A DNA stretch of 64,000 bases, from NCBI GenBank assembly GCA_002205965.3, contig NADL03000631.1, positions 698,129 through 762,128 on the forward strand. Reading direction: 5' to 3'. Position 1 is the stretch's first letter. The number at the start of each line of letters is the position of its first letter. This stretch comes from Kappaphycus alvarezii. Its lineage: Eukaryota > Rhodophyta > Florideophyceae > Gigartinales > Solieriaceae. The notes beneath the pieces were generated by a model. The model had not been told where the DNA came from. It did no database searches and was given only the letters and a program-made list of their open reading frames with translations. Made by a program: the position numbers and the translations under genes. Shown piece after piece: positions 43,601 to 56,395 of the stretch.

Positions 43601-46600
43601 GTGACTGCAATGATCGTGGACTGAATTTGCATTGATCGTGGACATTGGAAGAGAGTGCACTACTTAGGTGCAGCATTGTTTTCGAGAGAGTTTAGCATTA
43701 GGGCTTTTTTGCGTAGCGATCGTTAGGATTGGAGGTTATTTGCGAGTTCTTACCTTACTGCGACGAATTTATTTTGGATATTGTTAAGCAAGAAACTGAA
43801 GGTATTCTCTTTACGCACAGAAATTCCCTCCACTACGTTTTTCTGTTCACATCCTTTTCTTTGTTTCTCCCTCCATTTCCTTTTCTTTTACGACGAAATT
43901 TACATTTCTTCTACTCTTTTCAAGCGCAATTACCTTCCGTTAACAGTGAATCTTCTAGGTTTCACCGTTTATTTGATCTTTCTCGTCCCTAAATATCCTT
44001 TTCCATAATCAATATTTCTACATGTGATTTTCGCAACAATCACCCTTTCACGACAGATTTCACAAATTACCATTACAAGATCAACTTCTGCCTTCTTTTT
44101 CGATTCAGCTTGCTGCTAATCTGAACCTTTCGGCGGTATTTAAAACAGTCAATCCCCGCCCAAAGTTCATCCACGAACCTACAACAGGAAAAACTTGACA
44201 ATTCACACCCCCTCCCCATTCGCAGCCATCATACACGGGCTACTCCCTTCTCGCACCATTTCCAAAGCCCTTTATACTCTCCTAATCTTGGTCTCCCCTT
44301 TATCACCTTCGGGCCCAACCGATGTAGAGGAATGACTCCGTCGTCAAACCAGGAAACTACTGATGGAGCTCGTTGCTCTTTACCTGGTGGAGGTCGAAGC
44401 ACAGTAATCGGTGGGGGTGACTCGGAGGAGGAGGATGGTAAGGTAGGGGAGTGCTTCAAGGAGTGGGTGGCCCCAGCGCTGGTATGCGGGATGGAAGAGG
44501 AGGAGGCCGAGGAAGAATCATGAGACGAAGGAGGGGAAGATGAGGAGTCCGTGAGTGAAGATGGGAATGTTGAACCTGTCAGATGGGAGGGGAATGAATG
44601 AATGGTTGGAACAGGTGATCCCAGCCATAGACCCGGTTGGAGGGGCTATAGGTGAGCTGTATTCGTCGCAGGGAGGGATAGGAAATTGTGGGTAATTCAC
44701 AGGTATGTGTGGGGACTACGTGGGTACTTATGATGTCTTAAGGGAAGTGCTAGGTTCTGATCTAAACGAAAAAGATTTTGAGGAGTATAAAAATTTTGTT
44801 TCTCTCAAGTATATTTTGTCAAACTCTTTGCGTCCGCATGAAGTCTTTTCTTACATTTCTGGTGCTCTAGTAGTTCATCGAGATTTTAGTTTGGAAAAAA
44901 GCCTATACAAGCTTAGTAAATTGCATCCTCCATGAGATGGAAAGCAACCTGGGAGTCAACATCAAACTGAAACCTTCAATCAGTTCTCTAGCTCTAAGCA
45001 AGGTAGCGAGCCTGCACCATTAGATCAACCTCACCCATGGCGGAGTTCAAATCCAAACAAGTGACAATTATTCGATATCTATTGGCGAATCCAATTTCAA
45101 ATATCGCGTTTCAACTCCATCGTTAAAAACATTCGTTAACCACCCAGCACATCGCTCCCATGCGATATTAAATGGTGTGGAAAGGGTCGTCTATTTCGAG
45201 ATACTACGAAGTCGAGGCTTTTCCACACCGACGCCTTGCCTTCTATCGCCATCAGCCCCAGTTCTTCACAGCAATCATATTAACAGCTCCTGTACCAACT
45301 TTCTGCTTTGTGAGACACCAATTTCCCCCTTTTACCTCACAACGTCAACAGCCTAACTTCTCCTGCATACTAAGACACATTATTGACTTCCATTTGGTAT
45401 TAAGCATCAACTGTGGGAAGGTTAAGCCGGCGCAAAAGTGCCCCTGCACTGCTTTTATTGATCAGGCAAGGGTAGTTATTTTTTCGTTTGCTGAACGAAC
45501 TCCGCTGAAAGGATAGTCAGCCGGTCAGGGTTAATTCAAGCCGAAATGTTGGAACGATAAAGCTATTTTTGGAGGACTGCGAGGTTGACGACTTGGAGGG
45601 ATTTTATTCATCGTTTTGGATGCAAATGGCGCAAGTCTTACTCATAGCAGAAGCAAAGCCTCGAGAGGTGGTTTTCTTCCTGGAAAGTCTGATAATATGC
45701 TTCCAAAATACGAGGCAGAACTTATCCATTATATGAAGAAATAGTTTTGGACGGAAGTGCAGCCTAGGCTGAAACATCTTCTGTGGACCAGAGCAGATTG
45801 TACGGAGACCGTATGCTGAAGTCTGCGTTCAACATTGTGTGTACAACCATAGTCGCGAACTCGGAGTACCTGCAGAAAGAAACATTGTCCTCCCCAGTCC
45901 GGTACGCATAATTCACAGACGGATTAAGTCTCCTTACATCAATCATTAGTGCCTTACATGCCCTAAACATCTTGTTTTCGCAGCAATTATTTCTTCTTCC
46001 CACCTCCTGACGAAGGATCTTCTGATGCAGCGATGTAAGCCTCACATGCCGCAACACTCTCCTCAGGCGTCCATCCTTTTCCGGATCCTATCTTACAACT
46101 TCCGGAAGATCTTGAGCGATCCGCGTATGGGAAAGGGAAAACCAAACTTTTGATTTAATTGAAAGATCCTGCAGGACAAAATTGGAGAGTTAAATTTTTG
46201 CAATAGATGTAATGGAAAACGCGCTGAGGTTGCAGGCGCAAGGGAAACAAGGTTGGCTCGAAGAGGATTTCGGGCAATCGCTGTGTTAAATGGTATCTTT
46301 TTTTCGCATTAGGGCCATTTCTGTCGCAGGAAGCGCGAGAATTTCGGTAGTAGAGATTGAGACTATGTCGAATGAGATGGCGGAAGATTATAGGTTGCTT
46401 GCTGGATTCCATCTCGGAAAACCGATGTTCAGTTGTGTTTTGAACTTCGTTTTGCGGGGATGAAATCCAAACTCCAAAGGATTTGATAGGAAGCGAGATT
46501 CAATTTTAGAGGTGCGAGCAGTATGGCCGGTTTTAATTCCAAAAATACGTTGGATATCGATTTTGAACCACCTGTGTGGTTGCTCTTAGAGTTGGTTACT

Positions 46601-46979
46601 TGAACAGTCACTTAGCTTTCACGTCCACTCCTCGCCAGCGTCCGTTGACGTCTACTGTAGCGCTTTTGTCGCTCGCAAAGACTCTCATCTCTGATAGTCG
46701 GTGGCTCCCTTTTCCACTGGCGCCATTTTTACCCTATCAGACACCAAAAGTGGCACCGAAAAGTTGTTTTGTTTGCCTAAATTGCTCCACCATCGATCTT
46801 TCAACTCATTTCCTCAAAGAAAACTACACGCCTGATTTCTTCCGCACGAAGATCGCGTCTAGCTGTCGAATCCTCTAGGAGCTCCACCTTATCCGAGATC
46901 CAAAAGCTCGCTTCCATATGCGTCGTCTCTGTACGACCGCATACCTTATGCTGCACGCCTTCCGCCTCTGCGACCTCCA
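43601..46979. other. Unannotated region between the copia relic and the LINE fragment
   Basis: About 3.4 kb with no recognised gene. A pyrimidine-rich tract lies at about 43800-44060. A GA-rich, acidic-coding plus-strand stretch lies at 44370-44600. Part of it may be LTR or untranslated sequence of neighbouring retroelements. One short frame is listed separately. Confidence 0.4.
44705..44935 (+). CDS. Hypothetical 76-residue open frame
   Basis: ATG at 44705 opens MCGDYVGTYDVLREVLGSDL, with a soluble, mixed composition and a helical look. There is no recognised family, no support from neighbours, and it lies in retroelement-rich DNA, so it may be a chance frame or a relic. Confidence 0.15.
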   Translation: MCGDYVGTYDVLREVLGSDLNEKDFEEYKNFVSLKYILSNSLRPHEVFSYISGALVVHRDFSLEKSLYKLSKLHPP

Positions 46980-48147
46980 TCATGCGTCAGATGCCGCAGC
47001 TATTTTCGACTTTTCAATTGGAATTCCATGAGAAGCTCAATGCCGTTCCTCACCGTCTAAGCCTGGACCCAAGCCTGCTTCCCGATCAGACCTGGTGGAC
47101 ATGGCTCTTGCGAAATCGGCTCACACTCCCCACCGGCATCGCCGTTTCCAACATCATTAAGGCTGCCCTGCTCGCCAACGCACCTCCCGTTACTCATCCC
47201 CCCGGTCCTCGGGACTCCTACAGTCGCTGTGCCTTGGAGACCGCCGTTCCCTCATCAATCAAGTTCGCCAGCTCCATGCCTTCGCCGACGGTATCCCCGG
47301 CCCCCCAATCCCGCTGCAAACTCACTAGAGTGTAGAGGGACGCCTGGGCACGTCTCCAATGGCATAACGCGGAATGCAAGGCCAACATTTCCCCCTCCCA
47401 ACACAGTGACGAGGACATCCGGCTCCGCATCCGGGGCCACGCCTTTCGTCAAAGCCACACTGCCGTTCTCCTCAATGCCAACCCCTCCTACTATCGGGTC
47501 CCCGACAGGCTATGGTCTCCGTTCCCAACGGCACCTCGGCCTACATGTTCACCCCGACCCCCGGCGGTACTCTGCCTGCACTGTCATAAGCCCATAGAGA
47601 TCTATGGCGCCCACGCCGCAGACCTCTGCCGCACCGTTTTCGGTTGTCCCCACCGGCACAGCTCTGTCGGACAGGCCCTGGCAACGCACGACATGCAGGC
47701 CGCCGCCGCCACTCTCAAATCGAGGCACCGCTCCTCATCCCGGGGACGGACTTCCTCCCCCCGTTGATATTTCAGTCGTTCCCCTGGCTAACGCCCTACC
47801 GCTGCAACGCCACCCACTCGCCCGTGACATCGCTATCGTGTCGCGCTTCAAGTCGGCTAATCGCTCGAGGGGCAGACAGGTCGCAGTTGGCGCAGCGGGC
47901 CGCACCCACCGGGACAAGGTTCATGACTCCACCGCAAGCTAGCACGTCGCGCACTCAACCTTTCGGACGGCCCTCAGTGCGACCTTCATTTCCAGTTCCA
48001 ACCTCTACCATTCGTTCCCTCGGGGCCCCCTCTGCTAACACAGCCCTTTTTCTCCACAAGCTCTTTCCGGCGATCGCCCAGTACCATCATGCCTCAACCG
48101 ATGTTATTCGCGGACGCATTTACCAACACCTCAGGGGCGTCAGTTGA
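46980..48147 (+). pseudogene. Non-LTR retrotransposon (LINE) fragment, carboxyl end
   Basis: Carboxyl-terminal part of a LINE-type ORF. Around 47340-47700 the plus strand reads WARLQWHNAECKANIS, LRIRGHAFRQSHTAV and a zinc-binding motif CLHCHKPIEIYGAHAADLCR followed by GCPHRHSSVGQALA. This is the C-C-(DxxGxHAxxC)-RHxxV pattern typical of the segment after reverse transcriptase in site-specific LINEs and their kin. Then VDISVVPLANALPLQ may be the start of a restriction-like endonuclease domain, and a terminal block matching F-P-F-x-x-S/T-x-G-A (PSANTALFLHKLFPAI) ends at 48147. Several frame changes separate the blocks, so it is defective or mis-assembled. The reverse-transcriptase core itself was not recognised upstream, which suggests 5' truncation. 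Confidence 0.55.
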
Positions 48148-48863
48148 TCTGTTGGGACGATGGTCGTAATTGCTCGGTACACCGTTGCTCGCGACTGAGA
48201 TTGATCGCGCAGTAGCTCCTAACTGTAAGCTCAGACCCGTTAGTGCATAATTGGCCACCCGAAGTGCAGTAAAATCGATCGTTCATTTTTTACTCGGCCT
48301 CATTTCCAGACTCAATTACACAGACCTCTCCCTCTTAGCCTTCGGAAAATAGCCGTCCTGCATCCCTAATTAGTAAAGCACCCCCAAAATTTCCTCCTTT
48401 TTTGAGCGAGCATAGCTTTTTCATGCATAGTTATAGTTCATTATTTTTCTATTGCACATTGTTTGACGAGTACACGTGTACACAATGCAATTTTATCCAA
48501 AAATTATGATAAGCCGTCGTTGGAGTCTAAGAGTAGTTGACACCATTAGATTTTTCCTAATCTTTGTTCAAATTATATTTGCATTTACTAATCACTGGAC
48601 CATCTGTCTGACCTGGTACTTCATCACATTTTCCCCCATTCTTACCAGCCTCCGCTTGTGTGATATAGAATCTGGAACTCCTTTCCCCTCTCCCCCGAAC
48701 CCCCCAGTGACAAGTCACTACATGAAACTTCTTTGACCCTCCGTCAAAACAAACATCACCAACTTCGACTTGATATCGTCTTGAAAATTCCATCTACAAA
48801 AACATCTTTTCTCTGCCCTCACCATTCACGTCAAACCATCAATCACGCCCAAACAATCAGCGG
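48148..48863. other. LINE 3' flank and CNOT1 upstream region
   Basis: The left part holds the repeat tail (48317-48380). The rest, AT-rich to 48600 then pyrimidine-rich, should contain the CNOT1 promoter and 5' UTR. No gene recognised. Confidence 0.5.
48317..48380 (+). repeat. Dispersed repeat tail, copy B
   Basis: Related to 20214-20277 (see that entry); lies 170 bases beyond the LINE reading frame and probably belongs to its 3' untranslated end. Confidence 0.6.
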
Positions 48864-51800
48864 ATGGTATCCTTGTCAAGTCTACTCGCCGCCGCACTTG
48901 ATAAGCCTCTAGAGTCACAGGCAGCGGCTTCATTCTTGGTAACGCCGACAAGGGATTGCGTCCTTCCCCCTGCCTTACCACCGGACTCTCTTCCACCTCG
49001 TCTTCGTGCCGTTTTGGCCGTGCAGTCCCCGTCCCCGGCTCAGATCAGAACACATCCGTTTCGGCGACAAATACCGGTGCAGCGTTGTCTGCACCGCTTG
49101 CATCGCGTCTTGGGAATCCCCGCTCCCGTTGCAACGTCTCCTAGAGGATCTGGGCCCTGAAGCCACGGCTCCTCAAAACATGGCTTCGCTTGCGAGGACA
49201 TTAGCTCATTTTGGGCGACCATCAGAAACTGCTGTCTCATCTGCCCTACTCTTTCTTGCTACGCGGATCCACCGCCTGAGTCATCTGTTGTTGATAGCCA
49301 CACGACGTTTCACTTATTTGCAATGTTTTGCAGTGATCCGGAAAACGCCGCCTTGGACCCGTCTGTTCAACGGGCCGTCGCTTCCACCTCCACATCGGCA
49401 TCAGAATGGAGGGTTGATGTATTGGTCCAAGCGGTTACTACTGTTGCCAGCGAATTCAACTCACCATTGGATTGGAGACTAGTCATTCGATCGCTCGACG
49501 TCGACGGACTCGAAAAACAGCTTTCGAGACCTGCCTTTGTTGAGATCGCCAAGGCATATATCAAGGGCACAGGCGGATCGCTGATTCCAGCAGACTGTAT
49601 TCTGGAATCATGGGTACATCCAGCCGCGCAGATTTCCATCCTGTCCCAAGCTCTCATCGCACCTGAATTTATCAACTGGGAGCCAATCGAAGCGTTTCAC
49701 GGTGCTACACCGCAAGATTTAGCGAGCCCGTACTCCCGAGTGCTGCTCGTTGAAAAGCTTGTTGAGCTAGATGCGCGTGACTTGTTACAATATGCACTTC
49801 AGCAGAACTCTAATCTAGTTCTTTTGTCACTTACTTGCTCGAAACCCAAGTACAACACAAGTCTGCAGCAAAAACTGACGGTGACCTTGCTGACTCCGCT
49901 CATCACTGGTTTTCCTAACAATGAAAAGACTTTACGTCAAATGTGGAATGTTACCCGGCATTGGTTGAAGCTGGTATAATATCAGTTTGGAAAAAAAACC
50001 CTCGTGCTGTGGAAACCGCGTTTGCTATTGCTACTGAACTGCAATTTCTCCAAGAGCTTCTAAATTCAGGGACGTCAGTAGAGTTTTCACTGGAATTAGC
50101 AATGATTGGGTATCGAGAAGAGATTCTCAACCTGGAAACTTGGCTGATAGACCTATTGACATCTCGAGGTCCCGTAGCTGTTTCAGTTCTGACGGTACAC
50201 ATGGCCAAGAGGATGCGGGTTGAGGAACCCATACTTCCGGCGGAGTTGTCGCTCAACGCCGTGCGAATAATTTTTCGCTGCCTCATTGCGTGTGCTAGTC
50301 GCCTCTCCGGTAGTCCAGATTCACCCAACATTTTGGAGACTCTGCAAGATGTACATCAGGCATATGTAAGATTTAATCCACGCCTGGCTGACTTATCGCC
50401 GTCGGCAGATGTTTCCGACCCAAAGATGCTCATCGGATCGAACGCGACGGGGAACGCTCCATCGGTAACGGCAGTGTGCAAAATGCGCAAAATGCACAAA
50501 ATGCGCAAAATGCGCAAAATGCGCCTTCTGGTCACTTAGAGGGTACTGATAGCTTGTCTGAAGCAGCTTCCTATGCCGCATCGATACTGAGCCCAGGGCA
50601 AGGTGGACAGAACTCAAGCCCGACAAGCTTCCCGAGTGCAATAGAGAAGGAAGTTGATGTATTTTTCAACAGATTCTATGACGACGGCATGTCGAACGAG
50701 GAGACAGTGAACGCGCTTCGGCGATTCAAGGAGTCGAGCGTAGACTACGAGCGTCAAGTTTTTCAGTGTGCGATGCATACTCTCTTTGATGAATACAGGT
50801 TTTTGAAAAAGTATCCGGAGAGAGAACTAGAAAAGACTGGCCGACTCTTCGGATCAATAATCAATGAGCGCTTTTACTGTCCGCTAGTTTGCAGGGCCTC
50901 GCGGCGAAGACTGTGTTGGACGCCCTGCATACCATTAAGCAGAGTCCACATCCAGTTGGCCGCCTAGGGCTTTTGGCATGTTTGCCTTGGAGAGTTCAAG
51001 CCGAGGCTTGCAGAATGGCCACAGTATTGTCAACTGGTATTGAAGCTGCCAAGACTCGCAGTATTGAAGCCTTCTCTGGTATCTGAAATGAAAAGTTGGG
51101 AGAACTATCACGGGCCAATTCCGTCAGCAGCAAGAACGTGAAATTGATCTAGCCGTTCCTGAGCCCACTGTGTCATCCGAAACCAGCTGGCCGCTCAAGA
51201 TCCCCTTCCTCATATCAACCGGAAGTGAAACCATTAACTACAACAGAGCCAAACCCAGAGCCTGAAGAAAACCGGGCTCATGCACCATCGCCCACGCCAT
51301 CAACAGCAAGCACACCAAGGAGAGATACGACAGGGGGGCGCTGGACCGTTCTCCTTCTATGTCGAACGAAGGAGCCCTGGCCCTTTCATCCATGAATTTA
51401 ACGAATTTGCTCGGTATTACCGTTGAAGAAGCAAATCAGATTACCGCGCCGGATGATGTGTTCAAGATAAGATCAAGTTCATATTTAACAATCTATCGAA
51501 CTCGACAATGGATGACAAAGTAGTTGAAATGCTGGATATCCTTGAGAGGCTGATTACATCCGGTTCTTCTCTATCTATTGTTGTGAAGAGGGCATCTTCT
51601 GAAGCAAATTTCCATCACATTTATTTGACGCTACTTGAAAGAATGGCACCGAAGCTACCGACTTTGTTCCACTGGGTTTGACACTACATACAAGCGTGTG
51701 CGTGTCCTTTTAGCATCAGAGAAAATTGTTGCGACTCCAAGTGGAGCGTATGGTACTGAAGAGCCTTGGCAGTTGGATCGGTTCGCTGACCTTGGCCAGG

Positions 51801-54800
51801 AACCAGCCAATTCTGCGAAGAGATCTGGACTTGAAAGAACTACTGAAGGAAGCTTATTCAACAGGTCGACTAATAGCTGTGGTCCATTTGTCGCAAAAGT
51901 TTTGGAGGCCTCCCAAAGATCCGATGTTTTCAAAACGACCAATCCTTGGATTCGCGGCATCTTAAGTTTGATGAAAGAAATATACGGAGTTGATGACCTC
52001 AAGCTAAATTTGAAGTTTGAGCTCAACTTCTGTGCAAGAGTTTGGACTTGGATGTGCAAGAGGTGATCCCATCTGATTTACTGCATGATCGGCCAGCGCC
52101 TGATAAGAGCAATAATCCAGACTTCAACACAAAGAAGCCTGCGAGCGCCTCTCCTATCCGATCTTCAGCGTCGCCACGAGCTCACCAAGTCCAGAGCTTC
52201 GCGGAGGATACGTACAGGGAGGTGCAGCAAGGGCAGGCGTCCCGACCTTCTCGCTAGCAGACCCGCAACCAAACTCAGCGCCGCTGCCGGCTATTCCTGT
52301 TGGTCCATCGACATCAGGGCGAATCGATGTTGGGACCAATTTGATCCAAAATAGCCTCTCCATGAGTCCAGAGAGCGTTGGAGATTTGACGAATATGCTG
52401 GCGAGCGCTTCGCTGGCTCCCGGTAATATGAGTGTGAATCAGTTATCCAGGGGTTCAATTCACAGCGGAAGCGGAGTAACTGCAGCAAATGTTCCTTCGT
52501 CTGGATCGACCCAAAGGCTTGCAGGGTCGATCTCGAATAATGAGGGAACGCTTGTCCCAAATTTGTCCGCCTATATCTCAATTAGTCCGTCGCTAGTCCT
52601 ATTTCAGAACAACCCAAGTCTTAAGCGTTTGCTTCCTCTGGCTATCGACCGTGCAATTCGAGAAATTATCCAGCCTGTCGTGGAGAGGAGTTGTGCGATT
52701 GCTTTTTGACAACCAAAGAACTGACGCTGAAAGATTTTGCGAGCGAGCCCGATACCTCGAAAGTCCGCAGAGCAGCATTACAAATGGTGCAGCAGCTCGC
52801 TGGTTCTTTGGCACTTGTGACCTCGAAAGAGCCGCTACGTGTGTCCATGGGTAACCAGTTGCGATCTTTGTTGAGTCCTGCTGTTGTTGGGGATCAGAGC
52901 TTAGTTGAGCAAACGTCGCAAGTGATCTGTGCTGCAAATTAGAAGTAGGCTGTGCTGTGATTGAGCGCCATGCCAAGGAGAAAGCTGCTCGAGATCTCAA
53001 CGAAAAGATTGCTCCTGTATTTGCTGCCCGTCGCCCACAGCACTCTTCATACGGTATTCCAATGCTGCCTGGTCACGAACTACTCAGGGTATGATATGAT
53101 TTTGCACGGCTTCCCCGTCATGGAGCTGTTACTTCACAATACCCTAATATGACACCGCAACAGCCTCTGCCTGCCAACCAGCCCCTTCGCCACAGTTCAA
53201 ACGTTAGTGTCAACGCTCCAACATCTGCGACGAACGCTGCCGCGGGCAGGGCCTCGAATGGTCACTCTCATTTCATCGCCGAGCAGAGGACTAACGGCAA
53301 CGGAGCAGACTTAAAGTTCTCTGACTTCAGATCTTCAAATACAAGGGGAGCAAATTCTGGACACTTGCAGAGTGACCATCAGGACATGCATCGTTACTGG
53401 GAGAAGGCAAGTTATATCTGGACCCAACGCTGTTGAATCTCGACCCATTGCAACTGCATACGGAACGCCTCTTCCCTATTCCGGTAATCCGTCGGAAGTT
53501 TCCAGCGCTTTGCAGAATGCCATCGGGTCAAGCGTGTCCGCATTGAGCAGTAACCTCCATGGATCGCAAGGGTCGGGTGCAAGTGCCGCTCCAGCTGCAG
53601 GTGAGGAGGCGCTTTCGACGCAGCAAGTCCTGGAGCGGTTCAATGCAGTTTACGGGCAGATCATTAGTGATATTGGAGATCTCATGGGCTCTCCCTCTTC
53701 TTCAGAGCGAATGCTCGCTGATATACCCGTAGAGCACGAAATTCATTCATTATGGGTTCAGATTCCGGCTGCCGTGAAAAGATCTGTGACTGCCGATGAG
53801 GCCGGCATGGCTGTTGCACAGAAGGTTTTCAAGGGTCTCTACGAAGGGGATTCCTATTTGTACAGAGAGGTCCACGTATTGATCTTAGACGGTTTACGGG
53901 AGAGCTGCCGTCGGCTATCCAAGGAGCTTGTGTCATGGCTTGCGTACTCAGAGGAACGTAAAAGCTTCACAGGGAATGTATTGTGGCTCTACTTAAACCT
54001 AAAGGATTGCTGCATATTACGAAATACGATGAACTACTGGCGAAGACCATAGACAATGGGAGGAATATGAATGCTCTCGACTTTGCATGCTTTCTGGTTC
54101 GTCAAGCAGTAATTAAGGAACAGTCGGCGACAGCTGCAGAGCTTGCATTGACGTTGGAGGTGATGACGAAAGTAGGAAGGAGAAGCAATGCTCTCCAACT
54201 CCCGTCTGCCCCGGAGGGCCTGTTGGCACTTGTGGAGGGCAGTCGCAAGGTTATACCACAGCCAAATAACGTGGTTCAATCAGGTGTCGGTAGCGAAACA
54301 AATCATTCTGGTTTATCAAGGCATCAACAGCACCAGCAGACTCAGCAACAGGTTAAAGAACTAGAAGCAATGGATCCGCCTGGAATTAGAGAGCAAATTG
54401 CCAGTGTACTGGCTGATTGGCAACGACTTATTGCATCTGACATGCCTCATCGTCCCGTTGCCGAGCACCTGGTTGGTTCTTTTCTAAATCACGTCAAGAC
54501 TGCGCTGTTGGCGGGCGAAGAAGCGAGGGAGAGGTTTGGGAGAGTAGCAGTGGAACTCGTAATCGCTGTGACTACGAGCGCTTTGCAGTCTTCCTCGTCT
54601 GGTATTCCAAACGACCTGAGCTCGGCTCCGTACACTGTCGTGGATTCAACAGTCCGTCTCATTGGAACGCTAACCCGTGTTGACCCAGGTGCCGACGGGC
54701 TTTCTCGCTCTGTGCATTTGCTTTCCCAGTTTACGGCTGCAATAGTTAGGTGCATACTGAAGACGGCGGCAGGAGCGGATCTCAGACCCCACTTTAGGTT

Positions 54801-56172
54801 GTTTGCAGGACTCATTACAGAGCTGGGAATTGTTGCGGGTGGAATCGATAAGAATGCAGCTGGAAACGGGTACGCCGCAGAGGCGGAACCGTCGTTTGAA
54901 GGCATAGAATGGGAATCGCAAGAATTGACTTCGGCACCCAGTGCACTTCATTTTCTTGATGATAAGGCGGGTGGCTTCTTTGGCTTTGTTCAAAGATTTG
55001 CAGTTTCATCATCAAGAGATGCATCTTGCAACCTGAAAAACCTCCAGGTTTTATCGTGCATAGCTGGAGCGCTACTCGCCTGTTCTCCGTTAGTAGCCCC
55101 TTCGTTCGCCTTCTCCTGGTTGCAGCTAATGTCGAACAAGGAGCTACTTCCACGTCTTCTTGCTGGGCCCGGGTTGCATGGCGGAAAATGTTTCTTCGCC
55201 TGCTAGTTGCAATGCTACGCTTCCTATACTCCTTCTTGAAGAATCCGCAAGTAACGTTCACAGAGGGAATAAGAGTTCTGTACAAGGGGACGTTACGAGT
55301 TCTCCTGTGTGCTTCTGCACGACTTTCCAGAATTTCTTTGCGACTACCACATGGCCATTGTAGACGTGGTACCGCACAACTGCGTGCAACTGAGGAATAT
55401 TGTGTTGGCTTCTTTTCCGAAAAGCATGCGACTTCCAAGACCCTTTCCTACCGGAACTGAAAGTAGACCAGCTTCCAGAAATGTCTTCGCGGCCAAGAAT
55501 CCTTACAGACTTCTCACAACACCTTGACCGAACAGGACTACGGGCAAAGGTGGATGAATACCTGGCTAGTTCGCCCGTTTTGAGAAGTCCGTCCGCCGAG
55601 GGAAGACATCCCAAATCATCTCAGATTGCACCACCTCTTTTGGAATCCTACTTGACTGTCCCTGGCGGATCGAGTGGATCGGGAAGATATAGCGTTCCGT
55701 CGATTGGGGCATTGGTACTATATATTGGTGAGCAAGGGATTAATCGTTCACACCCTCTCCACCCAATGTGGATGGAGCTATAATGGACCTGATACGATCA
55801 CTGACCAGGGAATTGAATCCTGAGGGCCAGTATCATTTGTTTAATGCAATCGCGAATCAGCTAAGGTACCCAAATTGTCATACTCTGTACTACAGCAGGC
55901 TCGTCTTGTATCTGTTCCACGAGTCAACAGAAGAGTCTGTCAAGGAGCAAATAACAAGAGTTTTACTGGAGAGACTTATCGCGAACAGGCCGCATCCATG
56001 GGGATTACTAGTGACATTTGTTGAACTGGTCAAAAATACAACGTACAATTTCTGGCAGCACGAGTTTGTGCGGTGCGCGCCGGAGATCGAAGAGTTGTTT
56101 GAGAATGTAGCAAAGGTTTGTCTCGGACCGGTGATGCAGACTCAGCAGCAGTCACTCACAGTAGCATCTTAG
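48864..56172 (+). CDS. CNOT1: CCR4-NOT complex scaffold subunit 1 (CNOT1/NOT1)
   Basis: Scaffold of the main cytoplasmic mRNA deadenylase; it binds CAF1/CCR4, CNOT9 and CNOT2/3. ATG at 48864 ([20 protein letters not shown]). Amino-terminal HEAT region: [20 protein letters not shown] and [20 protein letters not shown]. Middle HEAT repeats: [20 protein letters not shown] and [23 protein letters not shown]4G domain that holds CAF1: [42 protein letters not shown] and [15 protein letters not shown]9-binding domain: [23 protein letters not shown]1 superfamily C-terminus: [29 protein letters not shown] and [20 protein letters not shown], stop at 56172. Overall length of about 2,400 residues matches the family. 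No intron is needed. The reading frame changes more than ten times with conserved sequence on both sides. It converges with the minus-strand gene at 57108. Confidence 0.95.
50479..50523 (+). repeat. Five 9-base repeats coding (Gln-Asn-Ala)5 in CNOT1
   Basis: CAAAATGCG is repeated five times with one variant unit (ending GCA). In the frame that matches CNOT1 downstream it encodes QNA five times, in the linker before the middle HEAT region. Confidence 0.9.
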
Positions 56173-56395
56173 TTTAAATGGCTGTGAGAAAGAATAGATG
56201 CAGCAAGTGTAGGTGAGAGTGAGGCGATTGTAAATGAAAGCAGGGCATTCCATGTTGTCGTTTGCTTGAGACTTAGGATGCGTGGCGAGCGGTTGGCAAT
56301 GCAACGAAGTAAATTTTAACACCTTTAACGTCAGGATAGATATTACGTACACACTGTAGAATTTATTCGTAGGATGGGAGCCTGGATTAAGTGGT
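56173..56395. terminator. Convergent 3' region between CNOT1 and the minus-strand gene
   Basis: About 220 bases shared as 3' flank by two converging genes; no AATAAA-type signal is obvious on either strand, so transcript ends are not placed. Confidence 0.3.
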
